Shown: one piece after another, positions 51,832 to 60,864 of the stretch | How the letters are laid out: each line of letters opens with the position of its first letter | Numbering within the stretch: the first letter of the stretch is position 1 | NCBI RefSeq assembly: GCF_016773205.1 | Contig: NZ_JAETWB010000010.1 | Coordinates: forward strand, 62,001-126,000 | Direction of reading: 5' to 3' | Origin: Belnapia arida | Lineage (GTDB): Bacteria > Pseudomonadota > Alphaproteobacteria > Acetobacterales > Acetobacteraceae | DNA: 64,000 nt | Made by a program: the position numbers and the translations under genes | The notes under the pieces: generated by a model | Seen by the model: only the letters and a program-made list of their open reading frames with translations | The model's database searches: none | What the model was told of the DNA's origin: nothing

Positions 51832-52617
51832 ATGGATTGGCACATCACGATGAATCCGAGCTACGACTTTCGGGGGCAGGTCGCTCTCGTCACCGGCGCC
51901 AGCTCCGGCATGGGGTTGGCAGCCGCCCAGGCCTTTGCCGAAGCGGGCGCCGCTGTCGTCCTCGCCGACCTCAAGGCGGAGGCAGTGAGCGCGGCCGCGC
52001 AGGACTTGGTCGCCGCCGGTCACACCGCCATCGCCGTCATCTGCGACGTGAGTGACGATGCCGCGGGGGCGAGGATGGTGGACCGCACCGTTACCGAATT
52101 TGGCCGGCTCGACGCCACGTTCAACAACGCGGGCGTCATGGCCCATATCGCCCCGACCGCCGACAGCAGCCGGGAGGACTGGGACCGCGTGACCGGCGTC
52201 AACCTGCGCGGCGTTTGGAGTTGCATGAGGCACGAGCTCCGGCACATGCAGCGCCAGGACAGCGGCGCGATCGTCAACAATGCTTCGGTTGGTGCCTTAA
52301 CCGGCAATCCCGGCATCGGCTCCTACATCGCCTCCAAGCACGGCGTGATCGGCCTGACACGGACGGCTGCGCTGGAATACGTCAGGCAGGGTATCCGCGT
52401 GAACGCGGTGAATCCCGGTCTGATCGATACGCAGGTCGTCCGCGAGGCCGTCGCCGGGGACGAGCAGGCCTATGCCAGCATCGCAAAGAACGTGCCCATC
52501 GGCCGCGCCAATCGGCCCGAGGAGATTGCGGCGGCCGTGCTGTGGCTGTGCAGTCCAGGGGCGAGCTACGTCGTCGGCCAAGCCTTCACCGTGGATGGCG
52601 GGATGACGGTGCCTTGA
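51832..52617 (+). CDS. Short-chain dehydrogenase/reductase (SDR), second copy
   Basis: A 261-residue classical SDR: VTGASSGMGLAAAQ (cofactor), TFNNAGVMAHIAP, catalytic Ser in VNNASVGALTG, Tyr/Lys in GSYIASKHGVIG and ending VDGGMTVP. It is about half identical by eye to the preceding SDR, so the two are likely ancient paralogues. ATGs at 51832 and 51850 are both possible starts. It is followed directly by a decayed lactonase gene; SDR plus SMP-30 lactonase is a common sugar-oxidation pairing, so the pathway may have been lost here. Confidence 0.88.
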   Translation: MDWHITMNPSYDFRGQVALVTGASSGMGLAAAQAFAEAGAAVVLADLKAEAVSAAAQDLVAAGHTAIAVICDVSDDAAGARMVDRTVTEFGRLDATFNNAGVMAHIAPTADSSREDWDRVTGVNLRGVWSCMRHELRHMQRQDSGAIVNNASVGALTGNPGIGSYIASKHGVIGLTRTAALEYVRQGIRVNAVNPGLIDTQVVREAVAGDEQAYASIAKNVPIGRANRPEEIAAAVLWLCSPGASYVVGQAFTVDGGMTVP

Positions 52618-52632
52618 TTGCGCCCGGCGCCT

Positions 52633-53436
52633 GAGAGCGGCGCTCCTCTGCGCTTGCGTCGTCCCGGTCGCGCACGCGCGGCAGGGCGGCGGGACGGTCC
52701 CTGCGCTTGCCTACGACGCGCGGACACGCGGGCCCGTCTCGGTCTTGCCGTCGGAGCGCGCCTTGCAGGCCGTGGTGGCGAAGCCCTGGTTCAAGGTGTC
52801 CGACGAGGGGCTGGTGCTGGAAGGGCCGGCTTTCGACCGCGAAGCCGACCTGCTCTTTTGCGACGTGACTGCCGGCGCGTACTCCGCTTGACGCCGGACA
52901 AGCGGCTTTCCACCTGGCCAGCCTGGGACGGGCTCGCCCCCGGCGGCCTCGCGGTCTATAAGGACGGACGCGTCTTCGTCGCTGCCATGGACCTCGCCAG
53001 AGGGCATTGGTTCGGTCCTGGCGGTGCAACCGGACGGCTTGGAAATGCAGACGGTGGTCCTACCGAAGGCAGGCCACATGCCGAACGACTTGGTGTTCGA
53101 CGCCCGGGGCGGACTCTACTTCACTGATTTCCGGGGCGGCCACGCCTGTGCTGCCACGCCTCGCAATGGCGAACGGCGTCGCGCTCGGTCCGGACGGCAG
53201 TGGCGATGTACGGGCAGGGCCGGGCTTTGATGTTCAACAGGAACGGCACTCCCATCGGCCAGGTGCTGCTGCCGGGGCGAGAGGAAGGCCACAACCTGCA
53301 ATCCACCAACCTAGCCATCCAGCTTGGCACCCATGAACTCCACATCGTGACGAACGACGCGACGGGCGGACAGGGCGCCACCATCTTCCGGGCCCGTGCG
53401 TTCACCCATGGCATGCGGCTCTACTCGCATCAGTAA
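52633..53436 (+). pseudogene. SMP-30/gluconolactonase-family lactonase, decayed
   Basis: Fragments of an SMP-30/LRE-type lactonase in three frames. N-terminal part: a signal-like stretch without start codon, then PSERALQAVVAKPWFKVSDE and GLVLEGPAFDREADLLFCDV. A lost base near 52874 shifts to VLRLTPDKRLSTWPAWDGLA and GGLAVYKDGRVFVAAMDLAR. Another break near 53000 gives SVLAVQPDGLEMQTVVLPKA and NDLVFDARGGLYFTDFRGG. About 30 residues are then missing before PVLPRLAMANGVALGPDG, and about 45 more before VAMYGQGRALMFNRNGTPIG. Lactonases open aldonolactones to acids. The two internal deletions make true decay far more likely than sequencing error. Confidence 0.8.
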
Positions 53437-53546
53437 ATCGCTTCCGCAAGGAAAACCCGGTGGCACCGGCCGATGATGCGCGGTGGTCACAGCATGGCGA
53501 CCGGCAGCCTCGCGCGCCCTGTACAAGCAATGAAGGATCGAACCCC

Positions 53547-54200
53547 GTGAGAGCCTCTGACCATCTCTCGATATCCCGGCGTGCCCTGGTAGCCGGTGCG
53601 GCAGCCGCCACGTCGGCAACGACGCCGGGAAGCGCAGATGCCCAACCTGCCCCCGCAACAAGCGCAACCAGCAATCCGGGAGCATCAGCGATATCGAAGG
53701 TTTCCTTCCGCGTGAACGGCGAGGTGCGCGACCTCGCAGTGGATACTCGCACGACCTTACTCGACGCATTGCGTGAGCACCTGCAGCTGACCGGCAGCAA
53801 GAAGGGCTGCGATCACGGCCAGTGCGGTGCCTGCACCGTAATGGTGGACGGGAGGCGGATCTATTCCTGCCTGACATTGGCCGTGATGCATGAGGGCGAC
53901 GAGGTCACCACCATCGAGGGGCTGGGCCAGCCCGGCAACCTGCATCCGATGCAGGCCGCCTTCGTCAAGCATGACGGCTACCAGTGTGGCTACTGCACGC
54001 CAGGTCAGATCTGCGCCTCGGTGGCGATGCTGGAGGAGATCAAGGCCGGAATGCCGAGCCATGCAACCGCCGACCTGACCGCAGCGCCACGTCTCACGCC
54101 CGAGGAAATCCGCGAGCGCATGAGCGGCAACATCTGCCGCTGCGGCGCCTACTCGAACATCGTCGACGCGATCACAGAGGTTGCCGGGAGGCAGGCATGA
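53547..54200 (+). CDS. paoA: Aldehyde oxidoreductase iron-sulfur subunit PaoA
   Basis: A 217-residue small subunit with two [2Fe-2S] clusters. A Tat-type signal ([16 protein letters not shown]) directs it to the periplasm. Plant-type cluster Cys lie at 88, 93, 96 and 108 ([16 protein letters not shown], then YSC); the second pair is [14 protein letters not shown] and [12 protein letters not shown]. It passes electrons from the molybdenum subunit. The start is a GTG with GAAGGA nine bases upstream; an ATG is not available nearby. ATGA overlap with paoB shows tight coupling. Confidence 0.88.
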   Translation: MRASDHLSISRRALVAGAAAATSATTPGSADAQPAPATSATSNPGASAISKVSFRVNGEVRDLAVDTRTTLLDALREHLQLTGSKKGCDHGQCGACTVMVDGRRIYSCLTLAVMHEGDEVTTIEGLGQPGNLHPMQAAFVKHDGYQCGYCTPGQICASVAMLEEIKAGMPSHATADLTAAPRLTPEEIRERMSGNICRCGAYSNIVDAITEVAGRQA

Positions 54201-55147
54201 AGCCGTTCACCTACGAGCGGGCCCTCAGCCCCGCCGAGGCGGCAGCCAGCGCCGCCCGCCAGCCGGCCGCCAGGTTCATCGCCGGCGGTACCAACCTGCT
54301 CGATCTCATGAAGCTGCAGATCGAGGTGCCGCCACACCTGATCGACGTGAACGGTCTGGGTCTCGACGGGATCGAGGCAACGTCCGAGGGCGGACTACGT
54401 ATCGGCGCGCTCGTGCGCAACACCGATCTTGCGGCAGATGAGCGCGTGCGGCGCGACTACGGCGTGCTGGCCCGCGCCTTGCTGGCCGGTGCCACGGGGC
54501 AGTTGCGGAACAAGGCGACCACCGCAGGCAATCTGCTGCAGCGCACGCGCTGCCCGTACTTCTACGACACTGCGCAGCCCTGCAACAAACGCCAGCCCGG
54601 CAGCGGCTGCTCGGCGATCGGCGGCATCACCCGTCAGTTGGCGGTCATCGGTGCCAGCGAGGCCTGCATCGCCACCCACCCCAGCGATATGGCCGTGGCC
54701 ATGCGCGCGTTGGACGCCACAGTGGAGACGGTGAAGGCCGATGGCGTTGCACGCCACATCCCGATCGCCGGGTTTCACCGCCTGCCCGGCGAGACGCCGC
54801 ATATCGAGACGGCACTGGAGCCGGGCGAGTTCATCACGGCCGTGACCTTGCCGCCACCGCTCGGCGGGCAGCATTTCTACCGCAAAGTGCGCGACCGCGC
54901 CTCCTACGCCTTCGCCCTGGTCTCGATCGCGGCGGTGGTGCAGCGGGACGGCACAGGGCGGGTGGCACTGGGCGGTGTGGCGCACCGGCCCTGGCGCGTG
55001 GAGGCAGCCGAGGCGGATCTGCCGCGCGGCGCCAAGCCGACCATGGCGGCCATCCTCGATGGCGCACGGCCCACCCACGACAATGCGTTCAAGGTAACCC
55101 TGGCACAACGGACACTGGCCTCCGTGCTGGCCGAGGCGAAGGGCTGA
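54197..55147 (+). CDS. paoB: Aldehyde oxidoreductase FAD-binding subunit PaoB
   Basis: A 316-residue FAD subunit of the xanthine dehydrogenase family. The FAD-binding [16 protein letters not shown] lies in the N-terminal domain. The unusual insertion [20 protein letters not shown] with another Cys after it is the extra [4Fe-4S] site known from E. coli Pao[15 protein letters not shown] and the C-terminal CO-dehydrogenase-type domain ([20 protein letters not shown]) support this. It relays electrons between PaoA and the acceptor. The ATG overlaps the paoA stop. Confidence 0.9.
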   Translation: MKPFTYERALSPAEAAASAARQPAARFIAGGTNLLDLMKLQIEVPPHLIDVNGLGLDGIEATSEGGLRIGALVRNTDLAADERVRRDYGVLARALLAGATGQLRNKATTAGNLLQRTRCPYFYDTAQPCNKRQPGSGCSAIGGITRQLAVIGASEACIATHPSDMAVAMRALDATVETVKADGVARHIPIAGFHRLPGETPHIETALEPGEFITAVTLPPPLGGQHFYRKVRDRASYAFALVSIAAVVQRDGTGRVALGGVAHRPWRVEAAEADLPRGAKPTMAAILDGARPTHDNAFKVTLAQRTLASVLAEAKG

Positions 55148-55151
55148 GATC

Positions 55152-57371
55152 ATGAAGTTCGACACTCCTGCCACGACGAACCCGATCGACCAGCTCAAGG
55201 TGGTCGGTAAACCTGTCGACCGCATTGACGGGCCGCTGAAGACCACCGGCATGGCCCCATACGCCTATGAGCGCCACGACGTGGCGCCCGACCAAGCCTA
55301 TGGCCACGTGCTCGGCGCCGGCATCGGCAAGGGCCGCATCGCCGCCATGGACACGGCCGTGGCGAAGGCTGCGCCGGGTGTGCTGGCCGTCCTCACCACC
55401 CTGGACATGCCCAGGCTGGAGAAAGGGCAGATGAACACCGCCTTCCTCTTCGGCGGCGCCGACATCCAGCACTACCACCAGGCGATTGCCGTGGTGGTGG
55501 CGGAGACTTTCGAGCAGGCGCGCGACGCCGCGGCGATGATCCAGGTGAGATATGTGCGCGAACCCGGCCGCTTCGACCTGGCCGCCGAGGCCCCGAACGC
55601 CAAGCTGACTTCAGCCGACAGCGGCGAGGGCAGCGGCGCGGCGCATGAGGAGCGCATCGGCGACTTCGAGGCCGCCTTCGCCCAGGCGCCAGTGACGCTG
55701 GACGCTACCTACACCACGCCGGACGAGAGCCACGCGATGATGGAGCCGCACGCCACCATCGCCGCCTGGGAGGGGGACCGCCTCACCGTCTGGACTTCCA
55801 ACCAGATGGTCGCCTGGGGCCGACGCGACCTCGCCAAGACGCTCGGCATCCCGGCGGAGAAGGTGCGGCTGGACAGCCCCTTTGTCGGCGGCGGCTTCGG
55901 CGGCAAGTTGTTCCTGCGCGCCGATGCCGTGCTGGCGGCGCTGGGCGCCCGGACCGCGGGCCGGCCGGTAAAGCTGGCCCTGGCCCGGCCGCTGATGGCG
56001 AACAACACGACCCACCGCCCTGCCACCATCCAGCGCATCCGCATCGGCGCTGGGCGCGACGGCCGCATCACCGCCATCGCGCATGAGAGCCTCTCGGGCG
56101 ACCTGCCGGACGGGCAACCGGAGACGGCGGTCTCGCAGACCAAGCTTCTTTATGCCGGGGCGAACCGGCTGACCGCGATGCGGCTCGCGGTGCTCGACCT
56201 GCCGGAGGGCAATGCCATGCGAGCGCCGGGCGAAGCGCCGGGCCTGATGACGCTCGAGGTGGCGATGGACGAGATGGCGGAGCGGCTGGAGATGGACCCG
56301 GTCGAGTTCCGCATCCTCAACGACACTCAGGAGGACCCGGAGCATCCGGGGCGCCGCTTCTCCCAGCGCCAGCTGGTCCGCTGCCTGCGCGAAGGCGCCG
56401 AGCGGTTTGGCTGGAACCGGCGGGCAGCCAAACCGGGCGGACACCGGGAGGGCCGCTGGCTGGTCGGTATGGGCGTCGCGGCGGGCTTCCGCAACAACCT
56501 GGTGATGGCATCGGGCGCCCGGGTGCGGTTGGATGGCGGCGGGGGGGTGACGGTCGAAACCGACATGACCGACATTGGCACCGGCAGCTACACCATCATC
56601 GCCCAGACCGCCGCGGAGATGATGGGCGTGCCGCTCGAAAAGGTAGCGGTGCGGCTGGGCGACTCCAGTTTTCCAGTCTCCGCCGGTTCGGGCGGGCAGT
56701 GGGGTGGGAACAGCTCCACCGCCGGCGTCTATGCCGCCTGCATGAAGCTGCGCGAGGCGGTGGCGCAACGTCTTGGCGTCAACTCGGCTGAGGCGTCGTT
56801 CGTGGACGGCGAGGTCCGTGCTGGCAATCGGGTCGCGCCGCTCGGCCAGGCGGCGGGCGTGGACGGACTGGTGGCAGAGGACCGGATCGAATATGGCGAC
56901 CTTGCCAAGCGCTACCAGCAATCTACTTTCGCCGGGCATTTCGTGGAAGTGGGCGTGGACGCTGCAACCGGCGAGACACGGGTGCGGCGGATGCTGGCGG
57001 TCTGCGCAGCCGGGCGCATCCTCAATCCCAAGTCGGCCCGCAGCCAGGTGATCGGCGCCATGACCATGGGCGTGGGTGCCGCGCTGATGGAGGAGCTGGC
57101 GGTGGACAAGCGCCATGGCTTCTTCGTCAATCACGACCTGGCGGGCTACGAGGTACCCGTGCATGCCGACATCCCGCATCAGGATGTGGTCTTTCTTGAC
57201 GAGGTGGACCCGATCTCCTCGCCGATGAAGGCCAAGGGTGTGGGCGAGCTCGGTATTTGCGGCGTCGGCGCGGCGGTGGCCAACGCGATCCACAATGCCA
57301 CCGGCGTGCGCGTACGGGACTATCCGATCACGCTCGACAAGCTGCTCGATCGGCTGCCGGAGGTGGCGTGA
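55152..57371 (+). CDS. paoC: Aldehyde oxidoreductase molybdenum-binding subunit PaoC
   Basis: A 739-residue catalytic subunit. Molybdopterin motifs include SPFVGGGFGGKLFLRAD, MRAPGEAPGLMTLEVAMDEM and the active-site Glu region KGVGELGICGVGAAVANAI near the C-terminus. PaoABC oxidises aromatic and aliphatic aldehydes to acids in the periplasm and protects against aldehyde stress. The gene starts four bases after the paoB stop. The maturation factor PaoD (XdhC-like) normally follows; none is visible after 57371, so it must be elsewhere or lost. Confidence 0.92.
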   Translation: MKFDTPATTNPIDQLKVVGKPVDRIDGPLKTTGMAPYAYERHDVAPDQAYGHVLGAGIGKGRIAAMDTAVAKAAPGVLAVLTTLDMPRLEKGQMNTAFLFGGADIQHYHQAIAVVVAETFEQARDAAAMIQVRYVREPGRFDLAAEAPNAKLTSADSGEGSGAAHEERIGDFEAAFAQAPVTLDATYTTPDESHAMMEPHATIAAWEGDRLTVWTSNQMVAWGRRDLAKTLGIPAEKVRLDSPFVGGGFGGKLFLRADAVLAALGARTAGRPVKLALARPLMANNTTHRPATIQRIRIGAGRDGRITAIAHESLSGDLPDGQPETAVSQTKLLYAGANRLTAMRLAVLDLPEGNAMRAPGEAPGLMTLEVAMDEMAERLEMDPVEFRILNDTQEDPEHPGRRFSQRQLVRCLREGAERFGWNRRAAKPGGHREGRWLVGMGVAAGFRNNLVMASGARVRLDGGGGVTVETDMTDIGTGSYTIIAQTAAEMMGVPLEKVAVRLGDSSFPVSAGSGGQWGGNSSTAGVYAACMKLREAVAQRLGVNSAEASFVDGEVRAGNRVAPLGQAAGVDGLVAEDRIEYGDLAKRYQQSTFAGHFVEVGVDAATGETRVRRMLAVCAAGRILNPKSARSQVIGAMTMGVGAALMEELAVDKRHGFFVNHDLAGYEVPVHADIPHQDVVFLDEVDPISSPMKAKGVGELGICGVGAAVANAIHNATGVRVRDYPITLDKLLDRLPEVA

Positions 57372-57719
57372 CGCATGCAGCAAGGAGGGGTGCATGTTGC
57401 CCCTCCCTGGCTACCCATCCCATCGCAGAACCAGATGTCACTCCTGGACGCCGGCGTCGCCGGGAGCGGCGCGCCCATGGGCGGCATCGGCAAACCGGGC
57501 TTGCCCGGCGCGCGGCGGTCGACGCTTCGTTACCTGCACCGAGAGCGTGGCCACGCTGAGGTCGAAGATGGCGAAGGACGGGATCTTACGTCCCATCAGC
57601 CGGACCGTGTTGCTGGTCTAGGTTGTAAGGTCGAACTCATCAAAGCAGGTGAAAGAGGCGAGCTTCACGTGCGCCGGAATGCGGCACTTCGGCAAGCCGC
57701 AGAATAGCAGCAGTGGCAC
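57372..57719. other. Intergenic region, no gene recognised
   Basis: About 350 bases after paoC. One open frame (57375-57707) has no ribosome site and poor codon bias, so I do not accept it. No PaoD remnant was recognised. Confidence 0.35.
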
Positions 57720-58826
57720 TCACGGCAGCGGTAAAATGATGCCTCGGAATTGTCGCTGACTCTCCCCAAGGTTTGAGCAGCCGGCCCCATTAAGTTGGAG
57801 ATCGCCGTCGTCGCTCAGCAGCCACACTGCAGTCCCGTCTCGGTTCAGGATTGCTGCCTCCGGATGAAAGTTACTCCTGCCGGCGAGAGTCTCTGTGCGA
57901 ACAGTAATGGGGTCCGCGACGGCTTCTGCAACGCCGGGGAGCCGCTGGGCTGCGGCCACAGGATCTCCCGACCAAGTGTAGAGTTCGAATGCAGGCTGCT
58001 GGAGCGCAGCTCCGTCGGCCCTTGGACCCGCGACGATGACGTAGGCGCGCCGGGCCACAGAGTAGTCCATGCTCCGGATGCCTCTGCCGCCGAGGTCCAA
58101 GGTCATCGGCCCTCCGAGCTTCGGTTTGGCATCTTCGTTGACCGCCTCATGCGGGTTAAGGAACGGGATCAGCACCGCTCGGCCGTCAGCGAGGGGGTTA
58201 CGCAGTCCGATTAACATCGACCCCCCGTCCGGCCTCGCTGCAAGCCCTTCCACGTTCAGTCCCTCACGTTCCGGCGCCAGCTGCTTATCATCGCTCTCCT
58301 GGCCCACCGTCCAACCGAGGCCGAGGCCGCTCGCATCAAGTGCGTCACGCAACTCATCAAGGAGGCTCACAGCCCGGCCAGTCGGCTGCAGCTGGATGCC
58401 CGCCTCTCCCGTCGTCACCGACGTGGCAAAGAACTGATGCCGACTGCGGCGGCGCTGGCCATCACTGTTCCTGCTGTGCGACCCGATCCAATAGATGTGG
58501 TCACCAAGCCAGGTGGCAGCCTCGATGTCAGCTTTGCCTCTTCCTTTGCCACGGTCTTGCTGAGGAATGCCGAGATGATCGTCCAGATCGAGGACCGCCC
58601 GAGGCGCTGCGCCAGCCCGCTCGGCATTGTAGGCGCGCAAAACGTTGTCCTCGTCATTCGCCACGATGAACCAGCCCGCAAAGCTTCCCTTGGGAGCTGC
58701 CACCGCGCCGGATGCCTCGCACATGCCAGAATACAGTTGAAGTTTGGCTGGTTGGGCCGAGGGCGACATCAAATTGACATTGGCCGCCAGTACCATGACA
58801 AATATGAAGAGACTGAAGCTTCGCAT
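57720..58826 (-). CDS. DUF3616 family exported protein
   Basis: A 368-residue protein with signal peptide LFIFVMVLAANVNLMSPSAQ. The mature part (YSGMCEASGAVAAPKGSFAGWFIVANDEDNVLRAYNA) and DLDDHLGIPQ, DIEAATWLGDHIYWIGSHSRNS, then NVEGLAARPDGGSMLIGLRNPL match the DUF3616 beta-propeller-like family, sometimes linked to esterase-like phytase folds. The function is unknown. Periplasmic location is likely. The gene stands alone between paoC and decayed mobile DNA. Confidence 0.78.
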   Translation of the reverse strand: MRSFSLFIFVMVLAANVNLMSPSAQPAKLQLYSGMCEASGAVAAPKGSFAGWFIVANDEDNVLRAYNAERAGAAPRAVLDLDDHLGIPQQDRGKGRGKADIEAATWLGDHIYWIGSHSRNSDGQRRRSRHQFFATSVTTGEAGIQLQPTGRAVSLLDELRDALDASGLGLGWTVGQESDDKQLAPEREGLNVEGLAARPDGGSMLIGLRNPLADGRAVLIPFLNPHEAVNEDAKPKLGGPMTLDLGGRGIRSMDYSVARRAYVIVAGPRADGAALQQPAFELYTWSGDPVAAAQRLPGVAEAVADPITVRTETLAGRSNFHPEAAILNRDGTAVWLLSDDGDLQLNGAGCSNLGESQRQFRGIILPLP

Positions 58827-58989
58827 GTCGGGTGGTTCCTGCCTGCTGACGAGAACAGCGGCCGGGTTCTATTCTATCTCGCCCTCCTATGTGCCGCTAG
58901 TTTGAGTTTCACGATCGCAAGGTCCAGACCGCCAGTCTGGCATCTCTGCCGTAAGTTTTGTGCTTGGCTCACATGCTAAGCAGAGCGAA

Positions 58990-59770
58990 CGGTCAGCAGC
59001 GCGCCGGCGTGCTGCGCCAGGAACGCGCCACGACGCTTGCCCCGACGCAGGCTATGATACCTGCCGCCGTGCCGCAGCATCCGCAGTACCTCATCAATTC
59101 GCCGGCCCGGCTCGTGCCGGCGCTACGCAACGCCATCTGCAAGCCTCCTCGTCAAGGACCTGATTGGAGCCGGCGGTGCTTGAGGCGCAAAGCGACAACA
59201 CTGCCTGGACGGTGAAGGGCGTCCCGTACACTACTGCCTGACCGAAGCTGGCCTCGGCGCCGTCAACGGAACCGCCGACGCAGGCACCCAGGCAGAAGCC
59301 TCCTTTGACGGCCCGACACGCTCGGAAGCCTCTCGAGCCGTCCCAATCGGCCTTGGGAGCGCCCACTGCCCCTTCTAATGCCCTCTTTGGCACTGCCGGC
59401 AGCCTGACAGGGCTGCGCGCCGCGGCGGAGGCGGTGCTGGTCGCTTAGGGCGACGAGATGGCTCAAGTGGCATACCTGCCCGGCGCGGTCGCCGTGCTAC
59501 GCGCCTCCCTCGTCAGCAAACTCAACCGGACGCCGCACGATCCGGTCCGAACCCTCCCTTTACGGGAGGGCGACAAGCAGCAGCAGTTGCTAGCCATTCT
59601 ACGCTAGCCAGAAGGCACCACCGTCGCCCAGATCGCCGAATACCAAGCCCACACTGTTCGCGGGTTTTCGCTGGGCTCAAAAAGCGCCAGGGCTTCGCGG
59701 TCGAGGCTATCGAGCGCGTTCGGCTGGTCGGGCGAGCAAGAAGGGCGCTGAAGGCGGTTACACCGTCTAT
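58990..59770 (+). pseudogene. DUF3489-type protein remnant
   Basis: Frameshifted and stop-interrupted pieces of a DUF3489-like protein. Recognisable parts are a central HYCLTEAGLGAVNGTADAGT (the usual YCLTxAGLxAI) and a C-terminal KQQQLLAILR-stop-PEGTTVAQIAE then HTVRG, the family signature (LLRRPEGATIAQI.xATGWQxHTVRG). At least two internal stops and several frame changes occur. In intact elements such genes lie beside recombinases, as they do here, so the region is a dead mobile-element segment. Boundaries are approximate. Confidence 0.6.
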
Positions 59771-59799
59771 CGCGTCGCAATGGCCTGTTGATACGACCG

Positions 59800-59990
59800 A
59801 CGCTTCACAAAGCTACGCGGCTGGCGGTCGGGCTTTATCGGGTTCCGACCACCGAGCAGGACCACAGCGGCCTTGAGTTGGAGGCGCAGCAGGCGAGCGT
59901 CGGGACCTATGTCGACGCACCGCGTTGGGCCTTGTCACCGAAAACTCAGAGGCTTGCCTCACGCTGGACCAGCTGCCGGCGTTCCGAGGC
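59800..59990 (+). pseudogene. Serine recombinase N-terminal fragment
   Basis: LAVGLYRVPTTEQDHSGLEL and EAQQASVGTYVDA strongly resemble the start of large serine recombinases (the VGLYRVSTxxQ motif with the catalytic Ser, here present only as Pro in RVPT). The rest is lost within 60 codons. The catalytic Ser is missing, so it cannot work. It follows the DUF3489 remnant, matching the usual order. Confidence 0.6.
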
Positions 59991-60714
59991 GCCCTAGTCC
60001 CGGCAACTTCAGTGCGGGACGCCGAATGTCGAGCCCGGCTACGCCACCAAGGATGTTGACCTCAATCCCCTCAACCCATCCGACGGTCAGGCCAACATAT
60101 CCGCCAAGCGTCAGCTTCAGGCCAGTGTGCGAGGCCGTACGGCGAATCCAGCTGCCATCGTACGGATAGTCCTTGCCGATCGCCGTGGGCGGCAGGGCAA
60201 CCTTGGCCTCCGGCACGGCATCGAGCACGGCGGCGACAAAGGTGTTGGAGTTCGGCCCAGGCCAAACCCGGTAGTCGCCGCGATTGCGCCAGGCATATGC
60301 CTCGATGGCCGTCTGCATGCGGGGGATCAAAGCTTCGGCGGCCTCGCCATCAGCTGCGAAGATCAGCTCTGGGTTGCGGCCGAACCAGCGCCCATCGGCC
60401 TCGAAACCGTTGACACGGATCGGATCGCCCCAGGCTGTGTAATCGTACCGCGTGTAGGAAGCCGCTCCTGCAGGTTTGAGGACGATCCAGCTGTGGACGG
60501 CAAAGATGCCGCGCCAGCGGACAGTGGGGGCGGCAAAAACCCGGACCACGGCTGTTGGGTGGTGCGCGGCAGAGGGCAAGTTGCCAATGCTGGATCGGTC
60601 GGCGCTCCACCAATCAGCACCAATGCCGGTGCGCTGATGGAGAAGGGCGGCGATGCCAAGGGGGAGGAGATAGAGCAGGGTGAAAAGCAGGAGCACAGAC
60701 TTGGGGATGATCAT
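59959..60714 (-). CDS. DUF3750 family protein
   Basis: A 251-residue protein with one N-terminal membrane segment (VLLLFTLLYLLPLGIAALL). The body contains WWSADRSSIGNLP, VRVFAAPTVRWRGIFAVHSWI, YDYTAWGDPIRVNGFEADGR and WPGPNSNTFVAAVL, the DUF3750 pattern. The His/Trp/Asn blocks recall hydrolase-like sites, but the function is unknown. ATG at 60714 is preferred to 60759 since hydrophobic helix starts there. It survives intact between two decayed mobile elements. Confidence 0.75.
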   Translation of the reverse strand: MIIPKSVLLLFTLLYLLPLGIAALLHQRTGIGADWWSADRSSIGNLPSAAHHPTAVVRVFAAPTVRWRGIFAVHSWIVLKPAGAASYTRYDYTAWGDPIRVNGFEADGRWFGRNPELIFAADGEAAEALIPRMQTAIEAYAWRNRGDYRVWPGPNSNTFVAAVLDAVPEAKVALPPTAIGKDYPYDGSWIRRTASHTGLKLTLGGYVGLTVGWVEGIEVNILGGVAGLDIRRPALKLPGLGRLGTPAAGPA

Positions 60715-60864
60715 GACCCGACTAAATATTTGGCTTTCCCAGCCATTTGCAACCAGCACCCGGCTGACACCTCAAGTCGGTAACCACCATTTCGTGACCA
60801 TCCGGCTTACCGCACCCTGTGCACCACCAATCAACGGTCGTGGGCGAGTAGTGAACAGGGTATG

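Noticed and set aside
55611-57395. A 594-codon leftward open frame across paoC
   Set aside because: His/Arg-rich shadow of the molybdenum subunit; no recognisable domain.
57375-57707. A 110-codon ORF after paoC
   Set aside because: No ribosome site, weak codon bias and no similarity to PaoD or any family I know.
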